Below are positions 25,547 through 35,877 of a DNA stretch of 64,000 bases, piece after piece. The notes under the pieces were generated by a model that worked only from the letters and a program-made list of their open reading frames with translations, was not told the origin of the DNA and searched no databases. The translations under genes and the position numbers were made by a program. The stretch comes from Natronohydrobacter sp. (GTDB taxonomy: Bacteria; Pseudomonadota; Alphaproteobacteria; Rhodobacterales; Rhodobacteraceae). Position 1 is the first letter of the stretch, and every line of letters starts with the position of its first letter. The DNA lies in the NCBI GenBank assembly GCA_030603695.1, contig JAUVXF010000011.1, positions 25,701 to 89,700 on the forward strand, written 5' to 3'.

Positions 25547-27751
25547 ATGTCACAGCCTGATTGCCCGGAGTTTTATGACCAAGGCAGCCCCTGCGGGGTG
25601 CTGACCGCAGAGCCTTTGGGCCGTGTGCTGGATTACCTTGCGCCAGAGGGCGGGGTTTGGCTGGGGGGCTTTGTGGAAGTGCCTTTGGGGCCGCGCCGGG
25701 TGGTGGGGGTGGTCTGGGGCCGGGCCGAGGGGCGCGTGGCCCGCGCGAAGCTTCGCCCTGTGATCCGCGTGCTGGATGCAGCCCCCATGCGGGCCGAATT
25801 GCGCGAATTTCTGGCGCGTGTGGCGGAATATACCCTTACCCCTTTGCCCGCGATGCTGCGCCTTGCAACCCGCGTGCCCGATCTGGGGCAGGGGCCTGCC
25901 ATGCGAAAACTGCTCTATCCCGGCGCGCAGATGCCAGAGCGGATGACACAGGCGCGCGAAAAGGTGATGGCTGTTTGCGCAGCCTATGGGGGCGCGGGGC
26001 TGACAGCGGGGGAACTGGCACAGGGGGCAGGGGTCAGTGCCGGGGTGGTGCGCGGGCTGGTGCAGGCCGGTGCGCTGCTGGAACGCGAAGCGCCGCGCGA
26101 CCAGCCCTATCCGCCGCTAGACCCTTCGCGCGCGGGCCACGGCCTGACGCCGGATCAGACGCAGGCGGCGGCGGTGCTGTGCGCAGGTGTGCAGGCCGGG
26201 CGCTATGGCACAACGCTTCTGAAGGGCGTGACAGGTTCCGGCAAGACCGAGGTGTATCTGGAGGCCGTTGCTGCCTGCCTTGCACAGGGCCGTCAGGCGC
26301 TGGTGCTCTTGCCCGAAATCGCGCTGAGCGCGGAATTTCTGACGCGGGTTGAAGCGCGCTTTGGCGCGCGCCCTGCCGAATGGCATTCCGGCGTCACACT
26401 CAGCGAGCGGCGGCGCTGCTGGCATATGGTCGCGCGCGGGGAGGCGCAACTGGTGGTTGGCGCGCGTTCGGCGCTGTTCCTGCCGTTTCGCGATCTGGGC
26501 CTGATCGTGGTGGATGAGGAACATGACAGTTCCTACAAGCAGGAAGAGGGGGTTCTTTACAATGCCCGCGATATGGCCGTTTTGCGCGCGGCCATGGCGG
26601 GGGCGCAGGTGGTGCTTGCCTCTGCCACGCCCTCGCTGGAAACATGGGCCAATGCGCAGGCGGGCAAATATGCCCGCCTTGATCTGGCCGCGCGCTTTGG
26701 CCCCAATACCTTGCCGGATATGCGCGCAATCGATCTGCGCGCAGAAGACATGCCCACGGGGCGCTGGATTGCACCCACGCTGCAAGCGGCGGTCACAGCG
26801 CGGCTGGCAGAGGGGGAGCAGGCGCTTTTATTCCTCAATCGGCGCGGATATGCGCCGCTGACAGTCTGCCGCGCCTGTGGCCATCAGATTGAATGTTCGG
26901 AATGTGATGCGCGCATGGTAGAGCATCGTTTCCTGAAACGGTTGGTCTGTCATCAATGCGGGGCCTCGCGGGCGATGCCAGAGACCTGCCCTTCTTGTGG
27001 CGCCGCAGACAGGCTGGCCCCCGTTGGCCCAGGTGTCGAGCGGCTGGAAGAAGAGGCGCGCGCGCTCTGGCCTCAGGCGCGGGTAGCGGTGCTGTCATCC
27101 GATCTCTTCGGCTCTGCCCGTGCGCTGAAAGAGCAGATTGCCACCATTGCCAGCGGGCAGGCGGATATCATCATCGGCACGCAGATCGTAGCCAAGGGCC
27201 ATAACTTTCCTGGCCTGACACTGGTGGGGGTGATAGATGCCGATCTGGGCCTGTCCGGGTCTGACCTGCGCGCGGCAGAGCGGGTGTTTCAACTGGTGCG
27301 GCAGGTTTCTGGCCGGGCCGGGCGGGCCGAAAAGCCGGGGGTTGCGCTGATCCAGACCAGCCAGCCCGAACACCCTGTTATCCGCGCGATCCTGTCGGGC
27401 GCGGAAGAGGAATTCTGGCACAGCGAGGCCGCGCAGCGGCAGGCTTTGGCCATGCCCCCTTATGGGCGGCTGGCCGGGATTGTGATCTCGGCCCCGGAAC
27501 TGGAACCCGCCTTTGCGCTGGGTCAGGCGCTGGCGCAGGCGGATGGGCCTTTGCGCGCGATTGGCGCACAGGTTTTTGGCCCTGCGCCAGCCCCCATTGC
27601 CCGCATTCGCGGGCGCCACCGGGTGCGCCTGCTGGTCAAGGCGCCCAAAGCCGCGCCCTTGCAAAGCGCGCTTGGCGTGTGGTTGCGCCCCCACAAGCTG
27701 CGGGGCGATTTGCGGCTGGCCGTGGATATAGACCCGCAAAGCTTTTTCTAA
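25547..27751 (+). CDS. priA: Primosomal protein N' (replication restart helicase)
   Basis: 734 residues. It is a 3'-5' helicase that reloads the replisome at stalled forks. An N-terminal 3'-DNA-binding domain precedes Walker A GVTGSGKT (227-234, K233), the DEEH box D323-H326 in [15 protein letters not shown], and a cysteine-rich zinc region of C-x2-C pairs (CRACG, CSECD, CHQCG, CPSCG) between about 443 and 485. [21 protein letters not shown] and the helicase motif [12 protein letters not shown] follow. Length is normal. Confidence 0.96.
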   Translation: MSQPDCPEFYDQGSPCGVLTAEPLGRVLDYLAPEGGVWLGGFVEVPLGPRRVVGVVWGRAEGRVARAKLRPVIRVLDAAPMRAELREFLARVAEYTLTPLPAMLRLATRVPDLGQGPAMRKLLYPGAQMPERMTQAREKVMAVCAAYGGAGLTAGELAQGAGVSAGVVRGLVQAGALLEREAPRDQPYPPLDPSRAGHGLTPDQTQAAAVLCAGVQAGRYGTTLLKGVTGSGKTEVYLEAVAACLAQGRQALVLLPEIALSAEFLTRVEARFGARPAEWHSGVTLSERRRCWHMVARGEAQLVVGARSALFLPFRDLGLIVVDEEHDSSYKQEEGVLYNARDMAVLRAAMAGAQVVLASATPSLETWANAQAGKYARLDLAARFGPNTLPDMRAIDLRAEDMPTGRWIAPTLQAAVTARLAEGEQALLFLNRRGYAPLTVCRACGHQIECSECDARMVEHRFLKRLVCHQCGASRAMPETCPSCGAADRLAPVGPGVERLEEEARALWPQARVAVLSSDLFGSARALKEQIATIASGQADIIIGTQIVAKGHNFPGLTLVGVIDADLGLSGSDLRAAERVFQLVRQVSGRAGRAEKPGVALIQTSQPEHPVIRAILSGAEEEFWHSEAAQRQALAMPPYGRLAGIVISAPELEPAFALGQALAQADGPLRAIGAQVFGPAPAPIARIRGRHRVRLLVKAPKAAPLQSALGVWLRPHKLRGDLRLAVDIDPQSFF

Positions 27752-27812
27752 TCCGGTTGCATCGGGCGCAATCGGGGTTATCTCTGGCGCAACAGAGCGA
27801 AGGAGAGACAGC

Positions 27813-28463
27813 ATGTTCGGATTTGGCGCTGATAAAACCCGCATGATACCCCAAGCCGAGGCTTTGGCCGGGCGCGCAACCCCGCTGGCCACGGCCGAGA
27901 CACATGCCATTTCTGGCCGCCCCCTGAAAGCGCCTGTGCCCGATGGCATGGCAGAGGCCCTGTTCGGTATGGGCTGTTTCTGGGGGGTGGAGCGGATTTT
28001 CTGGCAAACCCCCGGTATCTGGCTGACAATGGTGGGCTATGCGGGCGGCTATACCCCGAACCCAACCTATCAGGAAGTGTGCACGGGCAAGACCGGCCAT
28101 AACGAGGTGGTGCGCGTGATCTTTGATCCTGCGACCCTCAGCTATGAGGCGCTGTTGCAGAAATTCTGGGAAAACCATGACCCGACCCAAGGCATGCGGC
28201 AGGGCAATGACCGGGGCACGCAATACCGCTCTGGGATTTATTGCTACAGCGCGGCCCAGCAGCAGGCCGCAGAGGCCAGCCGCACCGCCTATGGCGGACG
28301 GCTGCAAGCTGCGGGCTATGGTGCGGTGACAACGGAAATCCTGCCTGCGCCAGAGTTTTTTTATGCAGAGGATTACCATCAGCAATATCTGCACAAAAAC
28401 CCGCAAGGCTATTGCGGGATTGGCGGCACAGGTGTGACCTGCCCGATCGGGCTGAGCGCCTGA
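27813..28463 (+). CDS. msrA: Peptide methionine sulfoxide reductase A
   Basis: 216 residues. It repairs methionine-S-sulfoxide in proteins. The catalytic cysteine is C55 in [32 protein letters not shown] (parts) and the [21 protein letters not shown] region (parts) are diagnostic. Two resolving cysteines, C201 and C210, stand near the C-terminus, as in the E. coli enzyme. A good ribosome site (AAGGAGAG) lies 5-12 bases before the ATG. No msrB is adjacent. Confidence 0.97.
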   Translation: MFGFGADKTRMIPQAEALAGRATPLATAETHAISGRPLKAPVPDGMAEALFGMGCFWGVERIFWQTPGIWLTMVGYAGGYTPNPTYQEVCTGKTGHNEVVRVIFDPATLSYEALLQKFWENHDPTQGMRQGNDRGTQYRSGIYCYSAAQQQAAEASRTAYGGRLQAAGYGAVTTEILPAPEFFYAEDYHQQYLHKNPQGYCGIGGTGVTCPIGLSA

Positions 28464-28472
28464 AACGCGCGC

Positions 28473-28502
28473 GGGGCGTGACCTGCACCAAGGGCACGCC
28501 CC
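28473..28502. terminator. Possible hairpin after msrA
   Basis: GGGGCGTG (28473-28480) and CACGCCCC (28495-28502) form a perfect 8-bp stem with a 14-base loop, 10 bases after the msrA stop. There is no T tract, so termination here is only a suggestion. Confidence 0.3.
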
Positions 28503-28640
28503 ACCCACCCACCCGCGCGCCCTTGCCACAGTTCACGCGCCCAGCGCGCGGGTGCTTCGCCTTGGCCGTGGTTTTGCTTGACCGGGCCACGCCCTGCCAG
28601 TATCGCGGCGCGTAACCCAGCCACAGAAAGCCGCGCGCCC

Positions 28641-29507
28641 ATGCCCACCTATACCGCCATCACCAAACTCACCTCTTCCGAGGAAGCCTATGCATTGTCC
28701 GAGGCCATGGAAAACATGACGCCAGAGCCGATGGGCGTGGGGGTGTTCGAGATGGAAGACGGCTCCGGCCTATGGGAAGTGGGGGGCTATTTCACCGATG
28801 CCCCTGACGAGATAGAGCTGTTGGTTCTGGCGCAAGCCTTCGGGGCGCAGCCTTTCATTGTGTCGGAATTGCCCGAAATCGACTGGGTGGCCAAAGTGCG
28901 CCGCGATCTTTCGCCGGTGGAGGCGGGGCGGTTTTTTGTCTATGGCAGCCATGATGCCGACAAATTGCCAGAGGGGCGCGTGGGCCTGTTGATCGAGGCC
29001 TCTATGGCCTTTGGCACGGGCCATCACGGCACAACCCTTGGCTGTCTGCGCGCGTTGGACAGGCTGGATACCGAAGGGTTCCGGGGCCGCAAGGTGGCCG
29101 ATATCGGCTGCGGCACGGCTGTGCTTGCGATGGGGGCCGCGAAAATCTGGCCCGATCCTGTGCTGGCCAGCGATATAGATGCAATCGCCGTAGAGGTGGC
29201 CGAGGCCAATATCGCGGCCAATGCGCTGGAAGGCCGCGTGACCTGTCTGGAAGCGACAGGGTTTGATCACCCTGTCTTGCAGGCTGCTGCGCCATTTGAT
29301 CTGGTCTTTGCCAATATCCTGATGGGGCCACTTGTCGCGCTGGCCCCTGATATGGGCCGTGTGATCGGGCAGGGGGGCTATGCTATCTTGTCGGGCCTGT
29401 TGGTGGAACAGGCGGAAACGGTTTTGGCCGCCTATCTGGATGCCGGTTTCAGCCTGCATTACCGCGAAGATATCGGGGAATGGGCCACGCTGACGCTGCG
29501 CCGCTAG
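28641..29507 (+). CDS. prmA: Ribosomal protein L11 methyltransferase
   Basis: 288 residues from the ATG at 28641; the frame is open back to 28578. It trimethylates ribosomal protein L11 with S-adenosylmethionine. The N-terminal L11-recognition domain is followed by MAFGTGHHGTTLGCL (122-136), the SAM motif VADIGCGTAVLAMGA (152-166), SDIDAIAVEVAEANIAAN (from 178) and the NILMGPL tetrapeptide region replacing NxxY. All these are typical for PrmA. Confidence 0.94.
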   Translation: MPTYTAITKLTSSEEAYALSEAMENMTPEPMGVGVFEMEDGSGLWEVGGYFTDAPDEIELLVLAQAFGAQPFIVSELPEIDWVAKVRRDLSPVEAGRFFVYGSHDADKLPEGRVGLLIEASMAFGTGHHGTTLGCLRALDRLDTEGFRGRKVADIGCGTAVLAMGAAKIWPDPVLASDIDAIAVEVAEANIAANALEGRVTCLEATGFDHPVLQAAAPFDLVFANILMGPLVALAPDMGRVIGQGGYAILSGLLVEQAETVLAAYLDAGFSLHYREDIGEWATLTLRR

Positions 29508-29720
29508 GGCCATGTTCCGGGGCGGTTTGTCTTGCTGAGTGCCGATGATGCTGGTGCGTCTGCCGTGTCTGTAATTGCGGTAATACCCCTGCCTGACCTT
29601 GAAAAGCCTTGGGCTTGGCCCTGTGCGGGAAGGCAAGTTTTGGCCCGTCCCGCCCATGCTGCCGTTTTTTTGCCAAAATCTTGCTATAGCGTTTACCATG
29701 TCGCAGCATGGGGCAATTGA

Positions 29721-30221
29721 ATGTCGGTAGATCAGAGAACCGAATTTGAAGAGCGGCGGCTGCAACTGATGCGCAAGCATTTTGAGAGTGGCCCGCTTGC
29801 GAAAGCCTATTACCGCAAAAGAAGGCGCAACATATTGGGCGGTTTTCTGGGCAGTATGGTTCTTCTGATGCTGGGGCTGTTGCTTCTGAAGAGTTTTATG
29901 ATCGCCTATGAGGGGCAAGCGGGCTATGCGCGGATAGTTGCGCCGGCACTGGCAGGGCAAGCCGAGAATGGTTTGGCTGTGCAGCTGCTGGGGCCAGACC
30001 CCATTTCGACAGAGATCGCCGCGGCACTGGCGCCAATTCTGCCCCGGCGCGCGCCTGTCGCTCTACCAGTGCAACTTGAAGAGCAAGCCCCCATCCTGGA
30101 TGCGGATGCCGCCGCCAGCCCAGGCGCGGATAGCCAAGACCCAAGCCCGCAAAACGGCGCTCTCACCGCGCCCTCCTCAGAATTGGCCCGTCCTCGCGCC
30201 GTCCTGCAACTGACGGAATGA
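29721..30221 (+). CDS. Small membrane protein of unknown function
   Basis: 166 residues; not recognised. A charged N-terminus with YYRKRRRN (about 30-37) precedes one transmembrane helix (about 40-60), with the positive-inside rule placing the N-terminus in the cytosol and about 100 residues, Pro/Ala/Gln-rich, in the periplasm. The start at 29721 has GGGG 8 bases upstream. A -10-like TATAGC lies at about 29684-29689. An 11-codon frame (29698-29730) overlaps the start and might be a leader peptide or chance. A clear terminator hairpin follows. Confidence 0.65.
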   Translation: MSVDQRTEFEERRLQLMRKHFESGPLAKAYYRKRRRNILGGFLGSMVLLMLGLLLLKSFMIAYEGQAGYARIVAPALAGQAENGLAVQLLGPDPISTEIAAALAPILPRRAPVALPVQLEEQAPILDADAAASPGADSQDPSPQNGALTAPSSELARPRAVLQLTE

Positions 30222-30247
30222 AAAAGCCGCCCCATGGGGCGGCTTTT
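30222..30247. terminator. Bidirectional intrinsic terminator
   Basis: A perfect 12-bp inverted repeat (AAAAGCCGCCCC, AT, GGGGCGGCTTTT) gives a GC-rich stem with a T tract on either strand. It starts inside the stop region of the small membrane protein gene and lies 25 bases after the DUF1127 gene stop, so it can end both convergent transcripts. Confidence 0.85.
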
Positions 30248-30272
30248 GCAAAACATCGGTCAATAGCGGCGC

Positions 30273-30482
30273 TTAGCGCCCGCGTTTTACCACGATCTCG
30301 ATATCCGAGCGGCTCAGGCCGATATCGGCAAGCTCGCGGTCGGTCAGGCCGTTCAATTCACGGCGGGTAATGCGTTCGTCGTTCCAGGTCTTGAGGGTGG
30401 CGATCAATGCGCCAAGCGACAGGCCCTGGAAACCGGCGAGCACTTGTTCCGTATGGGTACGGCTATGTGCGTAGAAGGTCAT
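30273..30482 (-). CDS. DUF1127 domain small protein
   Basis: 69 residues from the ATG at 30482, which has GGAG 7-10 bases upstream; an ATG nine codons earlier lacks a ribosome site. The DUF1127 core is the Arg-rich segment TWNDERITRRELNGLTDRELADIGLSRSDIEIVV. Small proteins with this domain in alphaproteobacteria are linked to RNA turnover and to stress-related post-transcriptional control (CcaF1 in Rhodobacter). There are no CCUCCUCCC-type CcsR small RNA motifs between this gene and the terminator. An 8-bp inverted repeat lies in its upstream region. Confidence 0.88.
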   Translation of the reverse strand: MTFYAHSRTHTEQVLAGFQGLSLGALIATLKTWNDERITRRELNGLTDRELADIGLSRSDIEIVVKRGR

Positions 30483-30520
30483 TTTGGTCTCCATGGGTGG
30501 TGTTTTCAAACCGCCTGCAT

Positions 30521-30551
30521 TTTATGCGGTCAGGATGCAGATACGCATAAA
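30521..30551. promoter_or_regulatory. 8-bp inverted repeat upstream of the DUF1127 gene
   Basis: TTTATGCG (30521-30528) and CGCATAAA (30544-30551) form a perfect inverted repeat with a 15-base spacer, 39-69 bases upstream of the start codon. It may be an operator, or a hairpin in the 5' untranslated region. No regulator is assignable. Confidence 0.45.
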
Positions 30552-30712
30552 TCATCCGCAGGAGTAGAATGATAAAACGCAAGGCCAGTATGCAGCGGCA
30601 GCATAGCTGACTGGGGCAGAAAAACCGCGCCCCAGATGGAAGGGCTTGGCAGATGTTCGCTTTTCGTGCTACTTCTTGGCCGAAGCAGAAATATCTGAAA
30701 TCCGGGGCAGTT

Positions 30713-31216
30713 ATGCGCGTAATTGGTATCGACCCAGGCTTGCGCAACCTTGGCTGGGGGGTGATAGAGGCAGATGGAAGCCGCTTGCGCCATGTGGCCA
30801 ATGGGGTGTGCCATTCGGATGCCACGGCCACATTGGCCGCGCGGCTGTTGGATTTGCACCAGCAACTGACGCGTGTTGTGGCCCAGTTTCAGCCCATGAC
30901 AGCGGCGGTAGAGCAAACTTTCGTCAATAAAGACGCAGTCGCCACGCTGAAGCTTGGTTCGGCGCGCGGCATAGCGCTTCTGGTTCCGGCCCAGGCGGGG
31001 CTGGAGGTGGGGGAATATGCGCCCAATGCCGTGAAAAAAGCTGTGGTGGGTGTGGGCAAGGCCGCGAAAGAGCAGGTGGAACATATGGTGCGCATGCAGC
31101 TTCCCGGCGTGCAGATTGCCGGGCCGGATGCGGCCGATGCCTTGGCAATTGCCATTTGCCATGCCTTTCATGCACAATCGGCACGCGCCTTGGCGTTGGG
31201 GGGGTATCGGACATGA
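30713..31216 (+). CDS. ruvC: Holliday junction resolvase RuvC
   Basis: 167 residues from the ATG at 30713 ([16 protein letters not shown]); the open frame reaches back to 30653 but that segment is not conserved. It cuts Holliday junctions in the RuvABC complex. The four catalytic acids are D7, E67 (AAVEQTFVN), D139 and D142 ([14 protein letters not shown]), matching the spacing of the E. coli enzyme. The stop overlaps the ruvA start. Confidence 0.96.
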   Translation: MRVIGIDPGLRNLGWGVIEADGSRLRHVANGVCHSDATATLAARLLDLHQQLTRVVAQFQPMTAAVEQTFVNKDAVATLKLGSARGIALLVPAQAGLEVGEYAPNAVKKAVVGVGKAAKEQVEHMVRMQLPGVQIAGPDAADALAIAICHAFHAQSARALALGGYRT

Positions 31217-31884
31217 TTGGCAAGCTGACAGGCGTGGTGGATATGCGCGGCCCCGATCATGTGTTGCTGGATGTGCGCGGGGTTGGCTATATCGTTTATG
31301 TGTCAGACCGCACGCTGATGCAGTTGCCGGGGCGCGGTGAAGTGGCCGCACTTTATACCGATCTGGTGGTGCGCGAGGATTTGATGCAGCTTTATGGCTT
31401 TCCCACATTGCTGGAAAAGGAATGGCACAGGGTGCTGACATCTGTTCAGGGGGTGGGGGCCAAAGCCTCGTTGGCTATTTTGGGCGCTTTGGGGCCGGAC
31501 GGGGTGGCGCGTGCGATTGCGCTGGGCGACAGTGCGGCGCTGCGCAAAGCCCCCGGTGTGGGGCCTAAACTGGCCTTGCGCATTGCCAATGAGTTGAAAG
31601 ACAAGGCACCCGCGCTCATGGGGCTGGTGGAAAGCCCGGCGGCGGCCCCTGCCTTGTCAGTGCCGCAATCCGAACCCGTTGCCCCTGCCGCGCCGCGCCG
31701 CCCCAGCCCTGCGGCGGCGCCCGCCAGCACCGCTACGGCAGATGCCATGTCGGCTTTGGCCAATCTGGGCTATGCCCCCTCGGACGCCGCCCGCGCCGTG
31801 GCAGAGGCGCAGGCCACAGCGCCAGAGGCTGATGCCGCAACCCTGATCCGTGCGGCGCTGCGCCTGCTTGCCCCGAAAGGCTGA
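31213..31884 (+). CDS. ruvA: Holliday junction DNA helicase subunit RuvA
   Basis: 223 residues from the ATG at 31213, overlapping the ruvC stop (ATGA). RuvA binds four-way junctions and loads RuvB. The OB fold ([20 protein letters not shown]) comes first, followed by two helix-hairpin-helix motifs, QGVGAKASL (79-87) and [18 protein letters not shown] (114-131). An Ala/Pro-rich linker of about 45 residues, longer than in E. coli, leads to the RuvB-contacting domain III (178-223, [15 protein letters not shown]). Confidence 0.96.
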   Translation: MIGKLTGVVDMRGPDHVLLDVRGVGYIVYVSDRTLMQLPGRGEVAALYTDLVVREDLMQLYGFPTLLEKEWHRVLTSVQGVGAKASLAILGALGPDGVARAIALGDSAALRKAPGVGPKLALRIANELKDKAPALMGLVESPAAAPALSVPQSEPVAPAAPRRPSPAAAPASTATADAMSALANLGYAPSDAARAVAEAQATAPEADAATLIRAALRLLAPKG

Positions 31885-31887
31885 TCC

Positions 31888-32925
31888 ATGAGCACCCCCG
31901 ATCCCACCCTGCGCGGCGATGATCTGCCGGGTGACAGCCCAGAGCTTGACCGTGCCTTGCGCCCGCAAGGCCTGGACGAATTTATCGGCCAGCAAGAGGC
32001 CCGCGCCAATTTGCGGGTTTTCATCCAATCTGCCCGCATGCGGGGCGAGGCGATGGATCACACGCTATTTTATGGCCCGCCCGGCTTGGGCAAGACCACG
32101 CTGGCGCAGATCATGGCGCGCGAATTGGGTGTGGGCTTTCGCATGACATCGGGGCCAGTGCTGGCCAAGGCGGGTGATCTGGCCGCGATCCTGACAAATC
32201 TGGAAGCGCGTGATGTGCTGTTCATTGACGAAATCCACCGCCTGAATCCGGCTGTGGAAGAAGTGCTTTACCCCGCGATGGAGGATTTCCAGCTTGATCT
32301 GGTCATCGGCGAGGGGCCTGCCGCACGCACGGTGCGCATTGAATTGCAGCCCTTTACGCTGGTGGGGGCCACAACCCGGCTTGGCCTGCTGACAACCCCC
32401 TTGCGAGACAGGTTTGGCATTCCCACGCGGCTGCAATTCTATACAGAGGGCGAATTGTGCCAGATCGTCGCACGCGGCGCGCGGCTGCTTGGCATAAAGG
32501 CTGAAGATGAAGGCGTGCGCGAAGTGGCGCGGCGCGCGCGCGGCACGCCGCGCATTGCGGGCCGGTTGCTGCGCCGGGTGGTGGATTTTGCGCTGGTGGA
32601 AGGGGATGGGCGGCTGACACAGGCGCTGGCCGATAGCGCGCTGACGCGGCTTGGCGTGGATCATCTGGGGCTTGATGGCGCAGACCGGCGCTATCTGGCG
32701 CTGCTGGCGGAAAACTATGGCGGTGGCCCGGTGGGGGTGGAAACCATCGCCGCAGCCCTCTCAGAGGCCCGCGATGCGATAGAAGAGGTGATAGAGCCAT
32801 TCTTGCTGCAACAGGGCCTCATTGCGCGCACCCCGCGCGGGCGGATGTTGGCGGCAAAGGCCTGGGCGCATCTGGGCTTGGCTGCTCCCGCCCCCGTGGT
32901 GCAGGGCCGGTTATTCGAAGAATAG
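31888..32925 (+). CDS. ruvB: Holliday junction branch migration ATPase RuvB
   Basis: 345 residues. It is the hexameric AAA+ motor for branch migration. Walker A is GPPGLGKT (63-70), Walker B is [10 protein letters not shown] (111-120), and [19 protein letters not shown] contains sensor 1 and the arginine finger. A winged-helix C-terminal domain includes [14 protein letters not shown] and [12 protein letters not shown]. It follows ruvA with a 3-base gap, giving a ruvCAB operon. It is convergent with the hydrolase gene, with 1 base between stop codons. Confidence 0.97.
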   Translation: MSTPDPTLRGDDLPGDSPELDRALRPQGLDEFIGQQEARANLRVFIQSARMRGEAMDHTLFYGPPGLGKTTLAQIMARELGVGFRMTSGPVLAKAGDLAAILTNLEARDVLFIDEIHRLNPAVEEVLYPAMEDFQLDLVIGEGPAARTVRIELQPFTLVGATTRLGLLTTPLRDRFGIPTRLQFYTEGELCQIVARGARLLGIKAEDEGVREVARRARGTPRIAGRLLRRVVDFALVEGDGRLTQALADSALTRLGVDHLGLDGADRRYLALLAENYGGGPVGVETIAAALSEARDAIEEVIEPFLLQQGLIARTPRGRMLAAKAWAHLGLAAPAPVVQGRLFEE

Positions 32926-32926
32926 C

Positions 32927-33655
32927 TTACGGATTGGCCAGCTTGCGCAAGGCATTGCCAAAGGTCATGCCATGATCAAACGCGCCGTTGCGCAGGAATT
33001 CCAGTGTTTCGGCAATCACCATCGGATTGTTCATCATAAAGGTGTGCGACACATTCAGCACGATATGATCGTTCATTCCCGCCAGTTTGGTGCTTTCCAC
33101 CGAAACCTTGCCATCATCATCCCCCCCGATCAGCGCCGAGGTGAGCGGGTTGAGCGACACATCCCCCGCGATAATGCCCAGATCATAATCCGCAAATTCC
33201 GGCAGCGTATTGGGGGTTGCATCCTTATGCGTGCCAAGTTCCAACCCTGCGGGGCCGTTGATCCAGGAAAAGGCCTCTATATCTGCAAAGACATCCACAA
33301 TTTCTGACCCATGATTGGGCGGCGCCATCATGACCACGCGCCCCATGCTTTCGGGCCGGTTGCGTGCGAGCCAGCCGCGCGCCAGAATACCCCCCATGGA
33401 ATGCGTCACAAAATGCACGGTTCCGGCCGGGCACTCCGCCACGGCAAGCCCAACATGCCCCATCAATTCCGCAATCGGGGCCGCGCGCGAGGGGTAGCCA
33501 TAATTGACCACATCATAGCCATGCAGTTTCAGGGTTTCTTCCATAACCAACATGGAATTTTCAGACCGCGCCAGGCCATGCAGCAAGACAACGCAATCAG
33601 CCATGGCAGGCAGCGGAAGAAGGGCAAGGGCAGCAAGAGCGGTTTTCATGCGCAT
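32927..33655 (-). CDS. Secreted alpha/beta hydrolase (lipase-like)
   Basis: 242 residues (an ATG at 33649 two codons in is equally possible). A signal peptide ends near ADC (residues 19-21). The fold is recognisable from [12 protein letters not shown] (oxyanion HG at 26-27), [14 protein letters not shown] with nucleophile S86, and a late histidine in [17 protein letters not shown] is present as THSMGG. It is similar in layout to small extracellular lipases or esterases. The substrate is unknown. The protein is likely periplasmic or secreted. Confidence 0.82.
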   Translation of the reverse strand: MRMKTALAALALLPLPAMADCVVLLHGLARSENSMLVMEETLKLHGYDVVNYGYPSRAAPIAELMGHVGLAVAECPAGTVHFVTHSMGGILARGWLARNRPESMGRVVMMAPPNHGSEIVDVFADIEAFSWINGPAGLELGTHKDATPNTLPEFADYDLGIIAGDVSLNPLTSALIGGDDDGKVSVESTKLAGMNDHIVLNVSHTFMMNNPMVIAETLEFLRNGAFDHGMTFGNALRKLANP

Positions 33656-33700
33656 GATATAAAGCTAAATTGGATGGATACCATAAGGAAGTTTGCACAG

Positions 33701-34156
33701 ATGACATCTCCGCGATTGGCCGTTCGGGCAGTAATCTTGCATCATGACAGGCTGTTGATCGTGAACGCCTGGCCAGAGGGCAAAAGCGATCTGTGGTGTG
33801 CCCCCGGCGGCGGGGTAGAGCGCGGCGCGTCCTTGCATGAGAATTTGCACCGCGAGGTGTATGAGGAATGTGGCCTGAAAATTGCCATTGGCGCGCCCTG
33901 TCTGGTGAACGAGTTTCACGATCCTGCGGGCAGTTTTCATCAGGTGGATATCTATTTTCAGGCACAGATCATCGGGGGCCAGCCAGATCAGCCTTGGCGC
34001 GATCCGGCAGGTGTGGTGACATCGCGCCGCTTTGTCACCGAGCAGGAATTGCGCGGTTTGCGCTACAAGCCCGACACTTTGCCCGAAATCGCATGGGGCG
34101 CAGCCGCATGGGATGACCGCGCCCTGTATGACCCGCTAGAGCCGATTATCCGCTAA
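33701..34156 (+). CDS. Nudix hydrolase
   Basis: 151 residues from the ATG at 33701; an ATG at 33674 is a possible longer start. The Nudix box is intact: G38 in GGGVERGASLHENLHREVYE, then E-C-G (R51, E52, E55, E56, G58), which binds the metal for pyrophosphate cleavage of nucleoside diphosphate derivatives. The upstream region RLAVRAVILHHDRLLIVNAW forms the usual first strands. The substrate cannot be predicted. It is divergent from the hydrolase gene. Confidence 0.88.
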   Translation: MTSPRLAVRAVILHHDRLLIVNAWPEGKSDLWCAPGGGVERGASLHENLHREVYEECGLKIAIGAPCLVNEFHDPAGSFHQVDIYFQAQIIGGQPDQPWRDPAGVVTSRRFVTEQELRGLRYKPDTLPEIAWGAAAWDDRALYDPLEPIIR

Positions 34157-34223
34157 TCCGTGGCCCTTTGTTTGGCCGCAATCGCGAATCGCAACAAGCC
34201 TCATCACGTTTGCTGAAATTGCT

Positions 34224-35225
<1,002 letters not shown>

Positions 35226-35257
35226 GAGGGCAGGGCGCATCCGACTGCATGCCTAAA

Positions 35258-35311
35258 ATTATTGCGCTTGTTTGAAATATTATTGCGCAGCGCCCGCGAG
35301 ATGCGTAAAGA
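35258..35311 (+). promoter_or_regulatory. lrp-type gene promoter with paired 10-bp direct repeats
   Basis: TTGCGC (35283-35288) and TAAAGA (35306-35311) with a 17-base spacer make a plausible promoter. The 10-mer ATTATTGCGC occurs twice, at 35258-35267 and 35279-35288, exactly 21 bp apart, that is two helix turns, and the second copy covers the -35 box. This suggests a dimeric regulator binding one face of the DNA, probably the Lrp protein repressing its own gene. Confidence 0.5.
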
Positions 35312-35334
35312 AGTGCAAAAATAGGAGTTAGAGC

Positions 35335-35835
35335 ATGTCAGGCGGAAAGCTTGATCCCATTGATCGCAAGATTCTGGCAGAGTTGCAGGCCGATGGGCGC
35401 ATGACCAATGTGGAATTGGCCAAGCGCGTTGGTATTTCTGCGCCCCCCTGCCTGCGCCGTGTGCGCGCGCTGGAGGAATCGGGCTTTATTCGGGGGTATC
35501 ATGCGCAAGTGAATGCGCGCGATCTGGGGTTTGAGGTGCAGGTCTTTGCCATGGTCGGGCTGAATTCGCAGGCCGAAGCCGATTTGGCGCGGTTTGAACA
35601 GCGCTGCCGCGCTTGGCCCTTTGTGCGCGAATGTCATATGCTCAATGGCGAGATTGATTTCATCCTAAAATGTGTCGCGCCCGATTTATCCAGCTTTCAG
35701 CGCTTTCTGACAGAAGAATTGTTGGCGGCTGACAATGTGATCACTGTGAAAACATCGCTGGTGATCCGCTGTGCAAAGGCGGAACCGGGTGTGCCCTTTG
35801 ATGTGCTGGAAGCGCGCGCAGCAGATATCGGGTAG
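35335..35835 (+). CDS. Lrp/AsnC family transcriptional regulator
   Basis: 166 residues. The winged helix-turn-helix covers about 6-60 (LDPIDRKILAELQADGRMTNVELAKRVGIS in parts), and the ligand-binding RAM/ACT-like domain follows (FVRECHMLNGEIDFILKCVAPDLSSF). A ribosome site AGGAG lies 7-11 bases before the ATG. Members sense amino acids and bind DNA as multimers. Its position next to trxB is recurrent in Rhodobacterales; whether it controls trxB is an inference. The C-terminal GVPFD is conserved in this subgroup. Confidence 0.93.
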   Translation: MSGGKLDPIDRKILAELQADGRMTNVELAKRVGISAPPCLRRVRALEESGFIRGYHAQVNARDLGFEVQVFAMVGLNSQAEADLARFEQRCRAWPFVRECHMLNGEIDFILKCVAPDLSSFQRFLTEELLAADNVITVKTSLVIRCAKAEPGVPFDVLEARAADIG

Positions 35836-35877
35836 CACGGGGGCGCGGTTGTGCCGCGCTTTCAGGCCGGGCAGGGG

